In this document: piece after piece, positions 44,139-53,100 of the stretch
Numbering within the stretch: position 1 is the first letter of the stretch
Layout of the letters: each line of letters begins with the position of its first letter
Source: CAYJDG01 sp964368875
Lineage (GTDB): Bacteria; Pseudomonadota; Alphaproteobacteria; Micavibrionales; Micavibrionaceae
DNA: 64,000 bases
Reading direction: 5' to 3'
NCBI GenBank assembly: GCA_964368875.1
Contig: CAYJDG010000004.1
Span: 10,043-74,042, forward strand
Notes under the pieces: model-generated
Database searches by the model: none
The model's input: the letters and a program-made list of their open reading frames with translations, nothing else
Told to the model about the DNA's origin: nothing
Made by a program: the position numbers and the translations under genes

Positions 44139-47100
44139 ATGAGTTCAGCGCGTTTTACGACTGGTTCGATCGTTAAATATTCCCTTCTTCCTAGGGTTTT
44201 GCCTCGTTTTAACGAGCTTTTCCTGTCAGGATTTCATCATATTGCCTTCCTGATGGCCCAAATCTATGGAGCCGTCCGCCTTTTACCACCTTCCCACCCC
44301 TATTTACGCTCTGAGAATATTAGCAAGTTTAACATTCGGCAGGTTATTGCCGCTGCCGCCGGTCATCTTGTCTTTCGTCGCGAGAATATCGACCAGATTA
44401 TCGTTTTCTTTGTCATGTTGGGCGGGATTATCCTGCTTGTCCTGCAAACCCTGACGGTTCTCGGCGCCTTGTTGATGCCGATATCCTTCGCCGCCCCAGC
44501 GCCAGTGCCGGCAACACCTCTGAGCTTTAACTTCTACTTCGGCCAGCCTACATATGGCGGCGCAGGTCCTGGACAGGATCTGGCGTTTATTCTCCTCGAC
44601 CGGGTGTTTGGTGTTCCGGGGATTTTCGAATCCTGCGTTGACCCATCCTTGGGTGTAGATTGCTACGGCACTCTGCCCGACCTGAAGCTTGATCTTGCGA
44701 ACCCCATTTACAGACCCGCGACCTTTCCTTGGCCTTTCCACATAGGTCTGCACGCCATGCTCGAGTTCTACAGCATGGGCCTTCTGGTCGTAGCCTGCTT
44801 TATCATTCTCTATTTTGTGATCGTGATTGTTGCCGAAACGGCACAAACCGGAACCCCATTCGGGAAACGATTTAATACTGTCTGGGCACCCTTACGCTTG
44901 GTTATGGCGCTCGGCCTCCTGATCCCGATCACCAGCGGGTTGAACAGCGCGCAGTACATCACGCTCTACATGGCCAAATTAGGCTCCAATTTTGCGAGCA
45001 ATGGCTGGATTTATTATAACGCCGGGATTGGTTCATGGGGCGCCGCGCAGGCGGTTAACCTCGTCGCCAAACCACAGACCCCTGAAGTCGATTCTCTTCT
45101 GCAATTCATCATGCTTGCCCATGCCTGTAAGGCACTTGAAGAGGGGTATCTGGCTCAACCTAAGATCAACACCTCAGGTACGCCTGCCAGCTGTTCGGGG
45201 ATTGATCCAAGTGATGATGGGTATGCAGGCGGTACAGTCGACAACTCGGAAAACTATATCGATGCCTATCTGGTGAAATATGACCTAAGCGGCGTCAATG
45301 ATGCCATCCGCATGTCGGTCACGGATTATGCAGCTGCCCGAACCTTCTTTGACGGGGGCGACATGGTTGTTCGTTTTGGCGACCGTGGCTGTGACTTTAC
45401 GACCCAGATGGGTCGCGTTTATCCTACCTGTGGCGAAGTCATTATCCCGATGGTCAACCCTTCCAACCGGCCGTCTGAAGCCGGCGCGACATCCATGCAG
45501 GCCAACTATTATGAGACCCTGCGCTTCTTGTGGGGCGAGTATGGCGCCACCTCACCTATGCACTACAAGTCCTATCAGTTCTGTAAAAAACCTGACATGG
45601 ACAGCTATATCTTCAATACGTCTACGATTGGCGACCAGCAGATTCGTCAAAAGGCCCTCGCGATCGTCCAGCACTCAATCTGTGGTGAAGAGGGTGGCAC
45701 AACGCCACAGCTCAATCTCTATGGCGCAGCTGGTACCTATACCGTGCCCGCATCTTATTATGAGCCGCTCGCCAATGAAGACTGGTACACGCACGCCGTC
45801 CAGCATTACCGCGAAGGTGAAGGCATTGCAGTTGCGCGCGCCGCTGGGCGCGACTATCCGGCAGCTGTATTTAAGGACTCTGGCTACCCGGACTCCGTGG
45901 CCGTTTCAGACTTCGATGGTACGTCTGATGTAATTGCCGAAAACATTGTTCGCCGCGGCATGCTCGCACAGATCAATGCGATCGCCAGTACTGATGAATT
46001 TGAAATGATCAAAAACGATCCTTCGACATTCATCCAGATGTCGCAACTCTCACGCGGCTGGGCCGGTGCCGGGATGTGGTATAACCAGATTGCCCGTATC
46101 AACGGCAGCATCACGGCGGCAGCGATTAACTATCCTCAGCCAACCCGCATGCCGTTTATGATGGAAAGCGTTCTGACTAAGGTTCGCCAGAACAACCAGA
46201 ACACCACGCCGCAGGACCAGTTCAACCCGAACTTCGGTAAGAAAAATGCCATGGTTCTGAAACGTGGCGAAACCGAGACCTATGCCGCCGCGATCCTGAA
46301 TACGATCTATAATAACTGGCAGGGCAACCGGAACCTCTTCAAGCCGCAGACTGGCAACCCGATGCTCGACTTCATCAACTATATCTTCGGGACGAAAGGT
46401 CTTTTCAGTCTTGATGATCCACAGAACCAGGTCGCCAGCCCGCTGGCGCTCCTGTCTTCAATGGGCAAGAGCATGGTGGAAGCTTCGGTTCGCAACCTGT
46501 TCATGGGGACAGGCGCGATGGCTGTATCCATGGTGAAGTTTGCTGGTATCGAAGAAGCCTCCAAGGCTGTCAGTGACATTCTGATGACGATCTCGATGAT
46601 GACGCTTTCGGCTGGTATCACGCTCTATTACGTGCTGCCGTTCATGCCGTTCGTTTACTTCTTCTTTGCGGTCGGCAACTGGGTCAAAGGGATCTTTGAG
46701 GCCATGGTCGGGGTGCCGCTTTGGGCGCTCGCACATATCCGCATCGACGGCAATGGCCTGCCTGGCGAAGCTGCCATGAACGGCTATTACATGCTGTTTG
46801 AAATCTTCCTGCGACCGATTCTGATCCTTTTCGGCCTGATCGCCTCGGTCAGTATCTTCTCGGCAATGGCCTCGGTGCTGAACGGGATATGGCCGATGGC
46901 TTCGAAAAACGTCGGTGGTGCGAACTTTGATAACTCGGCCACTGCCGGATGGGTTGAAGCTGTACGTGGTCCGGTTGACCAGTTGTTCTTCTCGGTCATG
47001 TACGCCGTCATCCTGTATATTATGGCGATGTCCTCCTTCAAATTGATCGACCTGATTCCTAACCAGATCATGCGCTGGCTCGGATCCGGTGTGTCGACCT

Positions 47101-47249
47101 TCAGCGATCTGACCGGCGACCCTGGCCAGAGCCTGATGCAGTACGGCAACTCGATCGGTGGCCAGATCAGCCAGCAGGCAACCTCAGGGATGCAGCAGCT
47201 GGGTCAGGGCGGCAGAAACCTTATCAATGGTATTCAGGCTGTGAAGTAA
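44139..47249 (+). CDS. DotA/TraY-family large inner-membrane protein (third of three)
   Basis: A 1036-residue paralogue: YSLLPRVLPRFNEL, RLLPPSHPYL, TGTPFGKRFNTVWAPLRLVMALG, GWAGAGMWYNQIA, YFFFAVGNWVKGIFEAMVG and VPLWALAHIRIDG. The soluble domain is the largest of the three in acidic, glycine-containing loops and has cysteines in RGCDFTT and YPTCGEVIIPM. The Gln/Gly-rich tail (QQATSGMQQLGQGG) replaces the Pro-rich tail of the first copy. ATG at 44139 is chosen over 44115 from alignment to the paralogues (MSSARFTTG). Ends at a strong terminator. Confidence 0.92.
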   Translation: MSSARFTTGSIVKYSLLPRVLPRFNELFLSGFHHIAFLMAQIYGAVRLLPPSHPYLRSENISKFNIRQVIAAAAGHLVFRRENIDQIIVFFVMLGGIILLVLQTLTVLGALLMPISFAAPAPVPATPLSFNFYFGQPTYGGAGPGQDLAFILLDRVFGVPGIFESCVDPSLGVDCYGTLPDLKLDLANPIYRPATFPWPFHIGLHAMLEFYSMGLLVVACFIILYFVIVIVAETAQTGTPFGKRFNTVWAPLRLVMALGLLIPITSGLNSAQYITLYMAKLGSNFASNGWIYYNAGIGSWGAAQAVNLVAKPQTPEVDSLLQFIMLAHACKALEEGYLAQPKINTSGTPASCSGIDPSDDGYAGGTVDNSENYIDAYLVKYDLSGVNDAIRMSVTDYAAARTFFDGGDMVVRFGDRGCDFTTQMGRVYPTCGEVIIPMVNPSNRPSEAGATSMQANYYETLRFLWGEYGATSPMHYKSYQFCKKPDMDSYIFNTSTIGDQQIRQKALAIVQHSICGEEGGTTPQLNLYGAAGTYTVPASYYEPLANEDWYTHAVQHYREGEGIAVARAAGRDYPAAVFKDSGYPDSVAVSDFDGTSDVIAENIVRRGMLAQINAIASTDEFEMIKNDPSTFIQMSQLSRGWAGAGMWYNQIARINGSITAAAINYPQPTRMPFMMESVLTKVRQNNQNTTPQDQFNPNFGKKNAMVLKRGETETYAAAILNTIYNNWQGNRNLFKPQTGNPMLDFINYIFGTKGLFSLDDPQNQVASPLALLSSMGKSMVEASVRNLFMGTGAMAVSMVKFAGIEEASKAVSDILMTISMMTLSAGITLYYVLPFMPFVYFFFAVGNWVKGIFEAMVGVPLWALAHIRIDGNGLPGEAAMNGYYMLFEIFLRPILILFGLIASVSIFSAMASVLNGIWPMASKNVGGANFDNSATAGWVEAVRGPVDQLFFSVMYAVILYIMAMSSFKLIDLIPNQIMRWLGSGVSTFSDLTGDPGQSLMQYGNSIGGQISQQATSGMQQLGQGGRNLINGIQAVK

Positions 47250-47269
47250 GGACCGATGATTTGAGATAC

Positions 47270-47300
47270 AAAAAACCAGGCCTTACAGCCTGGTTTTTTT
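47270..47300. terminator. Bidirectional intrinsic terminator between dotA3 and mlaC
   Basis: A stem CCAGGC with GCCTGG around loop CTTACA, flanked by A-run and T-run (AAAAAA...TTTTTTT) so it works in both directions for the convergent genes. Confidence 0.93.
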
Positions 47301-47321
47301 ATTCTTATGGCCTGCAAGCAC

Positions 47322-48035
47322 TTAGTTAGCTGCTGTTGTTCCGCCGCCTGATTTGAGGTGATCGATCAGGACATCGATATTGCCGCCGCCGCGCTGGATA
47401 ACGGACGAGAAATCAGAGCGCTGGGTGACGCTCATGCTGACGCCTGAAACAAGAACATCAACGATTTTATATTTGCCGCCTTTAGAGCGAACGCGCCAGT
47501 CGACCTGAATATCCTGCCCACCGTCTGCGGGATGGATGTACGAGGTCACCAAAGTGTCCGACTCGCTGATCGAGCGGAACGACTTGGCTTCGAATTTCTG
47601 GCCTTTATAATCACCGAAGCGGCTGGCATAGACATCGACAACCATCCGGCGGAACTGCACGAGGTAGTTCTTTTGCTGGACAGGTGTGGCTGTATTCCAG
47701 TAACGCCCCAATGCGAAACGGCCGATCGTATCGAGATCGAAGCTGGTATCGAGTAATTTTCTGAACTCGGCCTTTTTCTCCGCTTCACCGCTTTTTGGGT
47801 TAGACAGGAACTTGAGCCCGCTTTCCGCCGTCGACTGAACGAATTTAAAGGCGCCCTGAGCGACTTCGGGAGAAGCAGCGGCATCAATCGCCGCGTTCGT
47901 CGCCTGGGGGGCGTCAGGAGCCGTCAGATCGGCCGCCCGGGCCAAAGCCAGAGGGCTAACCGATAAAAGTACTGCTGCTGCGCCAGTGAGGAGCCAGTGA
48001 GATTTGTAGATCATTGCCTTAACCCGCCTTTTCAT
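47322..48035 (-). CDS. mlaC: MlaC-type phospholipid-binding periplasmic protein
   Basis: A 237-residue MlaC/Ttg2D-family protein that carries phospholipid between the outer and inner membranes. It has an N-terminal signal peptide (hydrophobic about 15-32, ending ALARA) and the family segments FDLDTIGRFALGRYWNTATP, split as LDTIGRFALGRYW, YLVQFRRMVVDVYASRF, and VDWRVRSKGGKYKIVDVLVSGVSMSVTQRSDF, seen as YKIVDVLVSGVSMSVTQRSDF. ATG at 48035 gives a longer N-terminus; 48014 is an alternative. Separated from upstream mlaA by a terminator, so it probably also has its own promoter. Confidence 0.94.
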   Translation of the reverse strand: MKRRVKAMIYKSHWLLTGAAAVLLSVSPLALARAADLTAPDAPQATNAAIDAAASPEVAQGAFKFVQSTAESGLKFLSNPKSGEAEKKAEFRKLLDTSFDLDTIGRFALGRYWNTATPVQQKNYLVQFRRMVVDVYASRFGDYKGQKFEAKSFRSISESDTLVTSYIHPADGGQDIQVDWRVRSKGGKYKIVDVLVSGVSMSVTQRSDFSSVIQRGGGNIDVLIDHLKSGGGTTAAN

Positions 48036-48122
48036 CAGGGTTCACCCCTGTACTATTCAAGTATATCAAAAATTCCTTAGACCAGTTCCGCGCCGCTGAA
48101 AAGCCCGGATTTCCAAAAAAAT

Positions 48123-48149
48123 AAAAAGGGGCCAACCGGCCCCCTTTTT
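48123..48149 (-). terminator. Intrinsic terminator after mlaA
   Basis: On the minus strand a GGGGGCC stem closing on GGCCCC with loop GGTT, followed by TTTTT (plus strand AAAAAGGGGCC, AACC, GGCCCCC, TTTTT). Lies between mlaA and mlaC, suggesting attenuated read-through or separate transcription. Confidence 0.88.
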
Positions 48150-48162
48150 GAACATCCCAGAT

Positions 48163-48918
48163 TTAAGGGATGTCCGGGATATTTGCGGATGCACCGTCCT
48201 CATCATTGAGGAGAGCCTGGCGCCGCTGACCGTAGGTGCTGCGCATTGCAGCATAATAGTCGATCGAATTTTTCTTCAGGTCGGCGATTACATCCAAAAG
48301 CTCTTCACGCTTGTCGATCGCAGACACGCCAGCACGGGCATAGTACCAACCTTCGTTGTCGGTGTTGGTCAGCCAGATACGGATCGGATCAGCATATCCG
48401 TCGACGATCATGCCGGTTGTATCGCGCACCGAGCTTGGGCCGAAAAGCGGCAGCACGAGATATGGACCATGGCCGACGCCCCATTTGCCGAGCGTCTGAC
48501 CGAAATCTTCTTCCTGATATTTGATACCTTCGTGCCCTGCCACATCGACCAGTCCGGCAAAGCCGAGCAGGCTGTTGGCAACCATACGGGTGGTCGCGTC
48601 ACCGGCACCAGTCAGGTCGCCCTGCAGCAGGTTATTCCCAATGGTGATAGGGCTTTTCAGGTTTTGCAGGAAATTGCGTACGCCAGTTCTGGCAGGCTGC
48701 GGAACACCGGCGCGATAGCCGCGAGCAACTGGTTCAAGAACAGCTGTATCGACTACATCGTTGAATTTGAAAATGCCGCGGTTAACGCCTTCAATCGGAT
48801 CAGCGATTTCGCCGTCCTGCGCCGTTGCACAGCCGCTGAGCGTGAACACCGCAAGAATGGCAAGCGCTAATGCGCCCCATGATGACGGTGAAGAAATGGT
48901 TTTTTGCGATGTCGTCAT
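48163..48918 (-). CDS. mlaA: MlaA/VacJ-family outer-membrane lipoprotein
   Basis: A 251-residue MlaA (VacJ) lipoprotein that removes surface phospholipid from the outer membrane and passes it to MlaC. The lipobox LSGC (about residues 27-30) marks lipidation. Family segments are clear: DPIEGVNRGIFKFNDVVDTA, VRNFLQNLKSPITIGNNLLQGD, FGQTLGKWGVGHGPYLVLPLFGPSSVRDTTG, read as FGQTLGKWGVGHGPYLVLPL. The start at 48918 is chosen to place the lipobox close to the N-terminus. Confidence 0.96.
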   Translation of the reverse strand: MTTSQKTISSPSSWGALALAILAVFTLSGCATAQDGEIADPIEGVNRGIFKFNDVVDTAVLEPVARGYRAGVPQPARTGVRNFLQNLKSPITIGNNLLQGDLTGAGDATTRMVANSLLGFAGLVDVAGHEGIKYQEEDFGQTLGKWGVGHGPYLVLPLFGPSSVRDTTGMIVDGYADPIRIWLTNTDNEGWYYARAGVSAIDKREELLDVIADLKKNSIDYYAAMRSTYGQRRQALLNDEDGASANIPDIP

Positions 48919-49160
48919 AGTACCCCAAACCCTTTTTATATCCTTGTGTCCCCCGCGAGTGAACCTCAGTGCTAAAAAAAACACAGGCCCTGAACGCATC
49001 GCGTCTCACGAGTAGACCAGAACTGCGTTATCACTTGGTTAAAAAAACACGGAATTAGGTGAAATTTTCAACACGTTAGCAGACACTGGGACTAGATTTG
49101 CCGTGCGTAGCACCCTGCGTCAAGAGAGTGTTGCACCGAATGGTGGGAAGTGTTGCAAAT

Positions 49161-50261
49161 TTACCCATCTTCTAACGTCAGCAGGGTTGCCACACCGAGC
49201 AGTCCGCATAGCAATGCCGGGGACCAAGCGGACAGAAAAACAGGGATTTGATGTGACGAGCCCAAAGCCTGCAGGAAGCTTGACATAAAAAATACGAAAA
49301 ATCCGACTAGAACGCCGCCGACGATAAACACGAAAGTATGACCCTGCCGCTGGGGCCGCAGAGCTACAGTCGCCGCCAGAAGGATCATGGCCGCATACAG
49401 CAACGGTTGGGCCAGCAGGCTCTGAAAATGGATACGGAGGCGGGTTGAGTCGAATCCGGTGGAATCGAGCGTCCCGATATAAGATGGCAGAGACCAAAAT
49501 CCCATGGTCTGGGGAGACGAAAAGCTGTCCTCAATATCCCGCGGGGTCAAGCGCGTAGGGAGGGTTGCGGTTTTCAGGGGTTGGGAGGGCTTCCCCGGCT
49601 GATTAAGGACAGCATCCCGTAACTGCCAGCTGCCTTCTTTCAGCAGGGCAGCCCCTGCATCAATGCGCCGTGTAAATTTGTCGGACGCGTCGAAAAACAG
49701 GACCATCACGTCGGTCAGCCGCCAATCAGGAACATCGATACGGGCGGCATGGAGAATGGCGTACCCGTCATCGGTTTCCTGCCGCAGCCACATCCCCTCG
49801 TCAAAAACAGCGATGGTTTCCTGCTCACGGTCGAGATAGGTGGTCTCCAGCACACTGTAACGGCTGTAAAAAAGGGCGCTGACAGGGTTAATGACGGCCA
49901 TCATGAAGACCCCGGTCAACAGGCCGACCGCCAAAATCGGGGTGAGAAACTGCCAGACAGATATTCCTGCCGAGCGCAGCACGACCAGCTCCTGACGACG
50001 CGCAAGCTGCCAGAAGGTATAAAGAGCGCTGAAGAGAATGATAAAGGGCGCAATGACGATGGCCATTTCGGGCAATTTAAGCAGCCCCATCTGAATAATC
50101 GTGCCAAAATTGACGTCATCGTGCTTCGAGGCCCGGCGCAGCAATTCGACCATATCGAACAGGAAAATGATCCCGAGCAGAATGACCGTCATGCCTAGCA
50201 TATTGCCGGTATAGAGCCGCGCAAGGTACCGCGACAGGGTGCGAGGAAGCCCGGCAATCAT
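49161..50261 (-). CDS. lptG: LPS export permease LptG
   Basis: A 366-residue inner-membrane permease of the Lpt complex, which with LptF and the LptB ATPase extracts lipopolysaccharide from the inner membrane. It has the family layout of three N-terminal helices, a periplasmic beta-jellyroll and three C-terminal helices. The N-terminal part includes RYLARLYTGNMLGM and RRQELVVLRSAGISVWQF. Its ATG overlaps the lptF stop by four bases. Confidence 0.96.
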   Translation of the reverse strand: MIAGLPRTLSRYLARLYTGNMLGMTVILLGIIFLFDMVELLRRASKHDDVNFGTIIQMGLLKLPEMAIVIAPFIILFSALYTFWQLARRQELVVLRSAGISVWQFLTPILAVGLLTGVFMMAVINPVSALFYSRYSVLETTYLDREQETIAVFDEGMWLRQETDDGYAILHAARIDVPDWRLTDVMVLFFDASDKFTRRIDAGAALLKEGSWQLRDAVLNQPGKPSQPLKTATLPTRLTPRDIEDSFSSPQTMGFWSLPSYIGTLDSTGFDSTRLRIHFQSLLAQPLLYAAMILLAATVALRPQRQGHTFVFIVGGVLVGFFVFFMSSFLQALGSSHQIPVFLSAWSPALLCGLLGVATLLTLEDG

Positions 50262-51388
50262 GGTGTTGCCCCTTCTGCAGGCAACGGCAAGGGATCGCGG
50301 GCCGAGCCGCTTGCCCGGGCCAGCAGCCCTAATCCGCCGAGCAACGGAGCCAGCGTAATAAAATACATCAGCGGCAAGCCAGCATTTGATTGTTTGCCAA
50401 GATTATACGCCCCCATGAACAGCGCCTGCACCAGCACCACAATGCCCACCGCAAAAATGATGCGGCGGGTCTGGCCGCGACGGTCCAGCGGACCGAGCAA
50501 AAGGGCACACAGGGCAATCACCGTAAACCCCGGCACAAGGAACGGGGTGAGCAGGCGTTTATGGATTTCGAGGGTAAAATCCTTCCGGTGCGACCGGTCC
50601 GTGGCATCTTTAAGGTCCGGGTTCAGGAGTTTACCCAAGGTCCGCTCCTCAGGTTCCTGCCAGCGCTGCCGAACCGGACCGGGGGTTGGCAGATCGATGG
50701 TGTATTGATCGAATTCAAGCCGTTTCAGCACTTTCCCGGCCTTATCATAATCCTGCCGGGACCCTTCATAAACCAGCACCTGCTGGCCATCATCGCTGGC
50801 AACCATCAGACCCCGGTTGGCTATAATAGTCGAGGGGGCTTTGTCGGGATCGCGGCTGTCATAAATGAGCAATCCGCGCAGTTCGCCATTGCGGCCCCGG
50901 TCGCGCAGATAGACCATCAGACCCTTGCCAACCTGATTGAACACGCCTTCCCGGAAGAGCAGGGATGACATTTCAGCCTTGATCTGGACTCGGAGCTTTT
51001 GTTGAGTCCCGTTTGTCAGCGGCGCGATCCAGCCCATGATCAGAAACAGGAAAAATCCTGTAACCAGCGCCAATAGCAAGGCCGGGCGGGCAAGACGCAG
51101 CGGGGAAAACCCAAGCGCCCGCAGCACGATCAGTTCGCTGTCCATGGTGAGGCGGTTGTAAATAAACAAAACCGATGCCATCAGGCCCAGCGGCAGAATG
51201 ATTTCAAGAAATTTGGGCAAGGTCAGGAAGGTCAGGATCCAGAAGGAAAGTCCTGAGGCCCCCGAATTGATTACCAACTCAAGGAACCGCAGCGATTGAG
51301 TCAGAAGAATAAGGGCCGCCAGCACCAGAGTCACAAAGACCGTGGCGATCAGGACGTTTTTCAGGACATAACGGTCGACAATCGGCAT
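50258..51388 (-). CDS. lptF: LPS export permease LptF
   Basis: A 376-residue partner of LptG with the same fold: N-terminal VDRYVLKNVLIATVFVTLVLA, the cytoplasmic coupling segment MDSELIVLRALGFSP, and three C-terminal helices with GPLDRRGQTRRIIFAVG. The start at 51388 (MPIVDRYV) is the family-typical start; ATG at 51421 is in frame but closer to the divergent pepA promoter region. Divergent from pepA, the standard proteobacterial arrangement. Confidence 0.96.
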   Translation of the reverse strand: MPIVDRYVLKNVLIATVFVTLVLAALILLTQSLRFLELVINSGASGLSFWILTFLTLPKFLEIILPLGLMASVLFIYNRLTMDSELIVLRALGFSPLRLARPALLLALVTGFFLFLIMGWIAPLTNGTQQKLRVQIKAEMSSLLFREGVFNQVGKGLMVYLRDRGRNGELRGLLIYDSRDPDKAPSTIIANRGLMVASDDGQQVLVYEGSRQDYDKAGKVLKRLEFDQYTIDLPTPGPVRQRWQEPEERTLGKLLNPDLKDATDRSHRKDFTLEIHKRLLTPFLVPGFTVIALCALLLGPLDRRGQTRRIIFAVGIVVLVQALFMGAYNLGKQSNAGLPLMYFITLAPLLGGLGLLARASGSARDPLPLPAEGATP

Positions 51389-51494
51389 CGGCCTTAAATC
51401 TCTTCCTCGGTTGTTCCCCATCCGTCTATCAGATAATATGCTCTCCAGTCCATTCCGGCCTGTGCGCCAGCCTCACTACATAAAGGTTTTTCTT

Positions 51495-53039
51495 ATGTCC
51501 TCAACGCCCCTCCGCCTCGATTTCGTCAAAACCCCTGCCAAAAACGCCGATACGGCGATTGTCGCGCTCTTTGCCGATAAGAAGCTCAGCGAGGGAGCCA
51601 AGCTCGTCGACGACATGCTGGGAGGCATTCTGCAGCACCAGTTGAAACACTCCCCGGCATTCAAGGCTACGGCAGGCCACACCATGTCGATCGCCCTGCC
51701 CCCGCGCGCACCTTATACCCGTATCGTACTCCTTGGTCTTGGCGATAAAGACAAGTTTACCCCGCAGGTCGCCGAAACCGCAGGTGGTCGGCTTTTTGCG
51801 GCCCTCAAGGCCTATGGCTCCAGCGTGGCGGTGGTGCTGAATGTCGAGGATCTGGACGCTCCCAAATTCAAAAATGCTGCACCCGAAGTCTCCCTCGCCT
51901 TTGGCGCCCGGCTTGGCACCTATAGTTTCGAGCATTACAAAACTGCAGCAAAAACCGACAAAGATGCACCCGTCCTGAAAAGCCTCTCTTTCTTGACTTC
52001 GGACGGCAAAGCCCTGACCAAAGCCTTTAAAACGCAGGATGAACTCGCGGAATCGATCTTCCTGACCCGCAACCTCGTTAATGAACCGCCAAACCGACTT
52101 TATCCGGAAAGCTTTGCCAAGGTGATCGAGAAAACCCTCAAGCCGCTTGGCGTTAAGGTCGAAATCCTTAAAAGCGACCAGCTCAAAAAACTTGGTATGG
52201 GCTGCATGATTGCAGTCGGTCAGGCCTCTGAAAACCCACCCTGCCTCGTCACCATGAGCTGGCCAGGCAAAGCCGCCACAGCAGGCAAAAAGGGCTCTAA
52301 AAAATTGGGTCCCGTTGGTCTTGTCGGCAAAGGCATCACCTTCGACACGGGCGGTCTCAGCCTCAAGCCCTATGAAGGCATGCTCGATATGAAATGCGAT
52401 ATGGCCGGGGCCGCTGCCGTGGTTGGCGCGATGCGCACTTTGGCTTTGCGTAAATGTCCGGTTCCGGTCGTGGCGACCGTTGCCCTGGCCGAAAACTCGG
52501 TCTCGGACGAGGCCGTCCGCCCTAGCGATATTGTGACCTCCTATAGCGGCAAAACCGTCGAAATCCTCAACACCGACGCCGAAGGCCGCCTTGTGCTGGC
52601 GGATGCTCTCACCTATATACAGAAAAAACATAATCCGCGCGTCATCCTTGATCTGGCAACCCTCACCGGGGCGATCATGATCGCTTTGGGTCTCGACTAT
52701 TGTGGCGTATTTTCGAATGACGACACGGTCTGGAAAGACCTTGATGCCGCCAGCAGCGGCACGGGTGAAAAAGTCTGGCGCATGCCGGTTGATGAGGCGT
52801 TCCGCCGTGAAATGGACAGCCCTTTTGCTGACATCAAAAACGTTGGCAATGGCCGCTATGGCGGGTCTTCAACCGCTGCAGCATTTTTAAGCGAATTTAT
52901 CGATGCCGGGCGCCCATGGGCGCACCTCGATATCGCCGGAGTGGCCATCCATAAAGGTGGCAAACCGACCAACCCGAAAACCTTCGCCACTGGCTGGGGT
53001 GTGCGCATTCTCAATGAATATGTGCGCGGGTTTGAATAG
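51495..53039 (+). CDS. pepA: Leucyl aminopeptidase
   Basis: A 514-residue M17 metallo-aminopeptidase; PepA also binds DNA at some recombination sites in E. coli. Catalytic and metal motifs are visible: VGLVGKGITFDTGGLSLKP, DMAGAAAVVGAM, ENSVSDEAVRPSDIVTSYSGKTVEI, read as PSDIVTSYSGKTVEI, and NTDAEGRLVLADALTY. Length normal. ATG at 51495 follows AAGG and is preferred to 51411, which would overlap lptF. Confidence 0.96.
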   Translation: MSSTPLRLDFVKTPAKNADTAIVALFADKKLSEGAKLVDDMLGGILQHQLKHSPAFKATAGHTMSIALPPRAPYTRIVLLGLGDKDKFTPQVAETAGGRLFAALKAYGSSVAVVLNVEDLDAPKFKNAAPEVSLAFGARLGTYSFEHYKTAAKTDKDAPVLKSLSFLTSDGKALTKAFKTQDELAESIFLTRNLVNEPPNRLYPESFAKVIEKTLKPLGVKVEILKSDQLKKLGMGCMIAVGQASENPPCLVTMSWPGKAATAGKKGSKKLGPVGLVGKGITFDTGGLSLKPYEGMLDMKCDMAGAAAVVGAMRTLALRKCPVPVVATVALAENSVSDEAVRPSDIVTSYSGKTVEILNTDAEGRLVLADALTYIQKKHNPRVILDLATLTGAIMIALGLDYCGVFSNDDTVWKDLDAASSGTGEKVWRMPVDEAFRREMDSPFADIKNVGNGRYGGSSTAAAFLSEFIDAGRPWAHLDIAGVAIHKGGKPTNPKTFATGWGVRILNEYVRGFE

Positions 53040-53049
53040 GCTAAAATAG

Positions 53050-53078
53050 AAAAAGGGCCGCAGCACGCGACCCTCTTT
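53050..53078. terminator. Terminator between pepA and efp
   Basis: Stem GGGCCGC with GCGACCC (one mismatch) around AGCAC, flanked by AAAAA and TCTTT. Serves the convergent pepA and efp genes, probably bidirectional. Confidence 0.75.
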
Positions 53079-53100
53079 CCATACGCAGTATATTCAATCT

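Noticed and set aside
51501..52631. 376-codon open frame antisense to pepA
   Set aside because: Fully overlaps the conserved aminopeptidase; no independent support.
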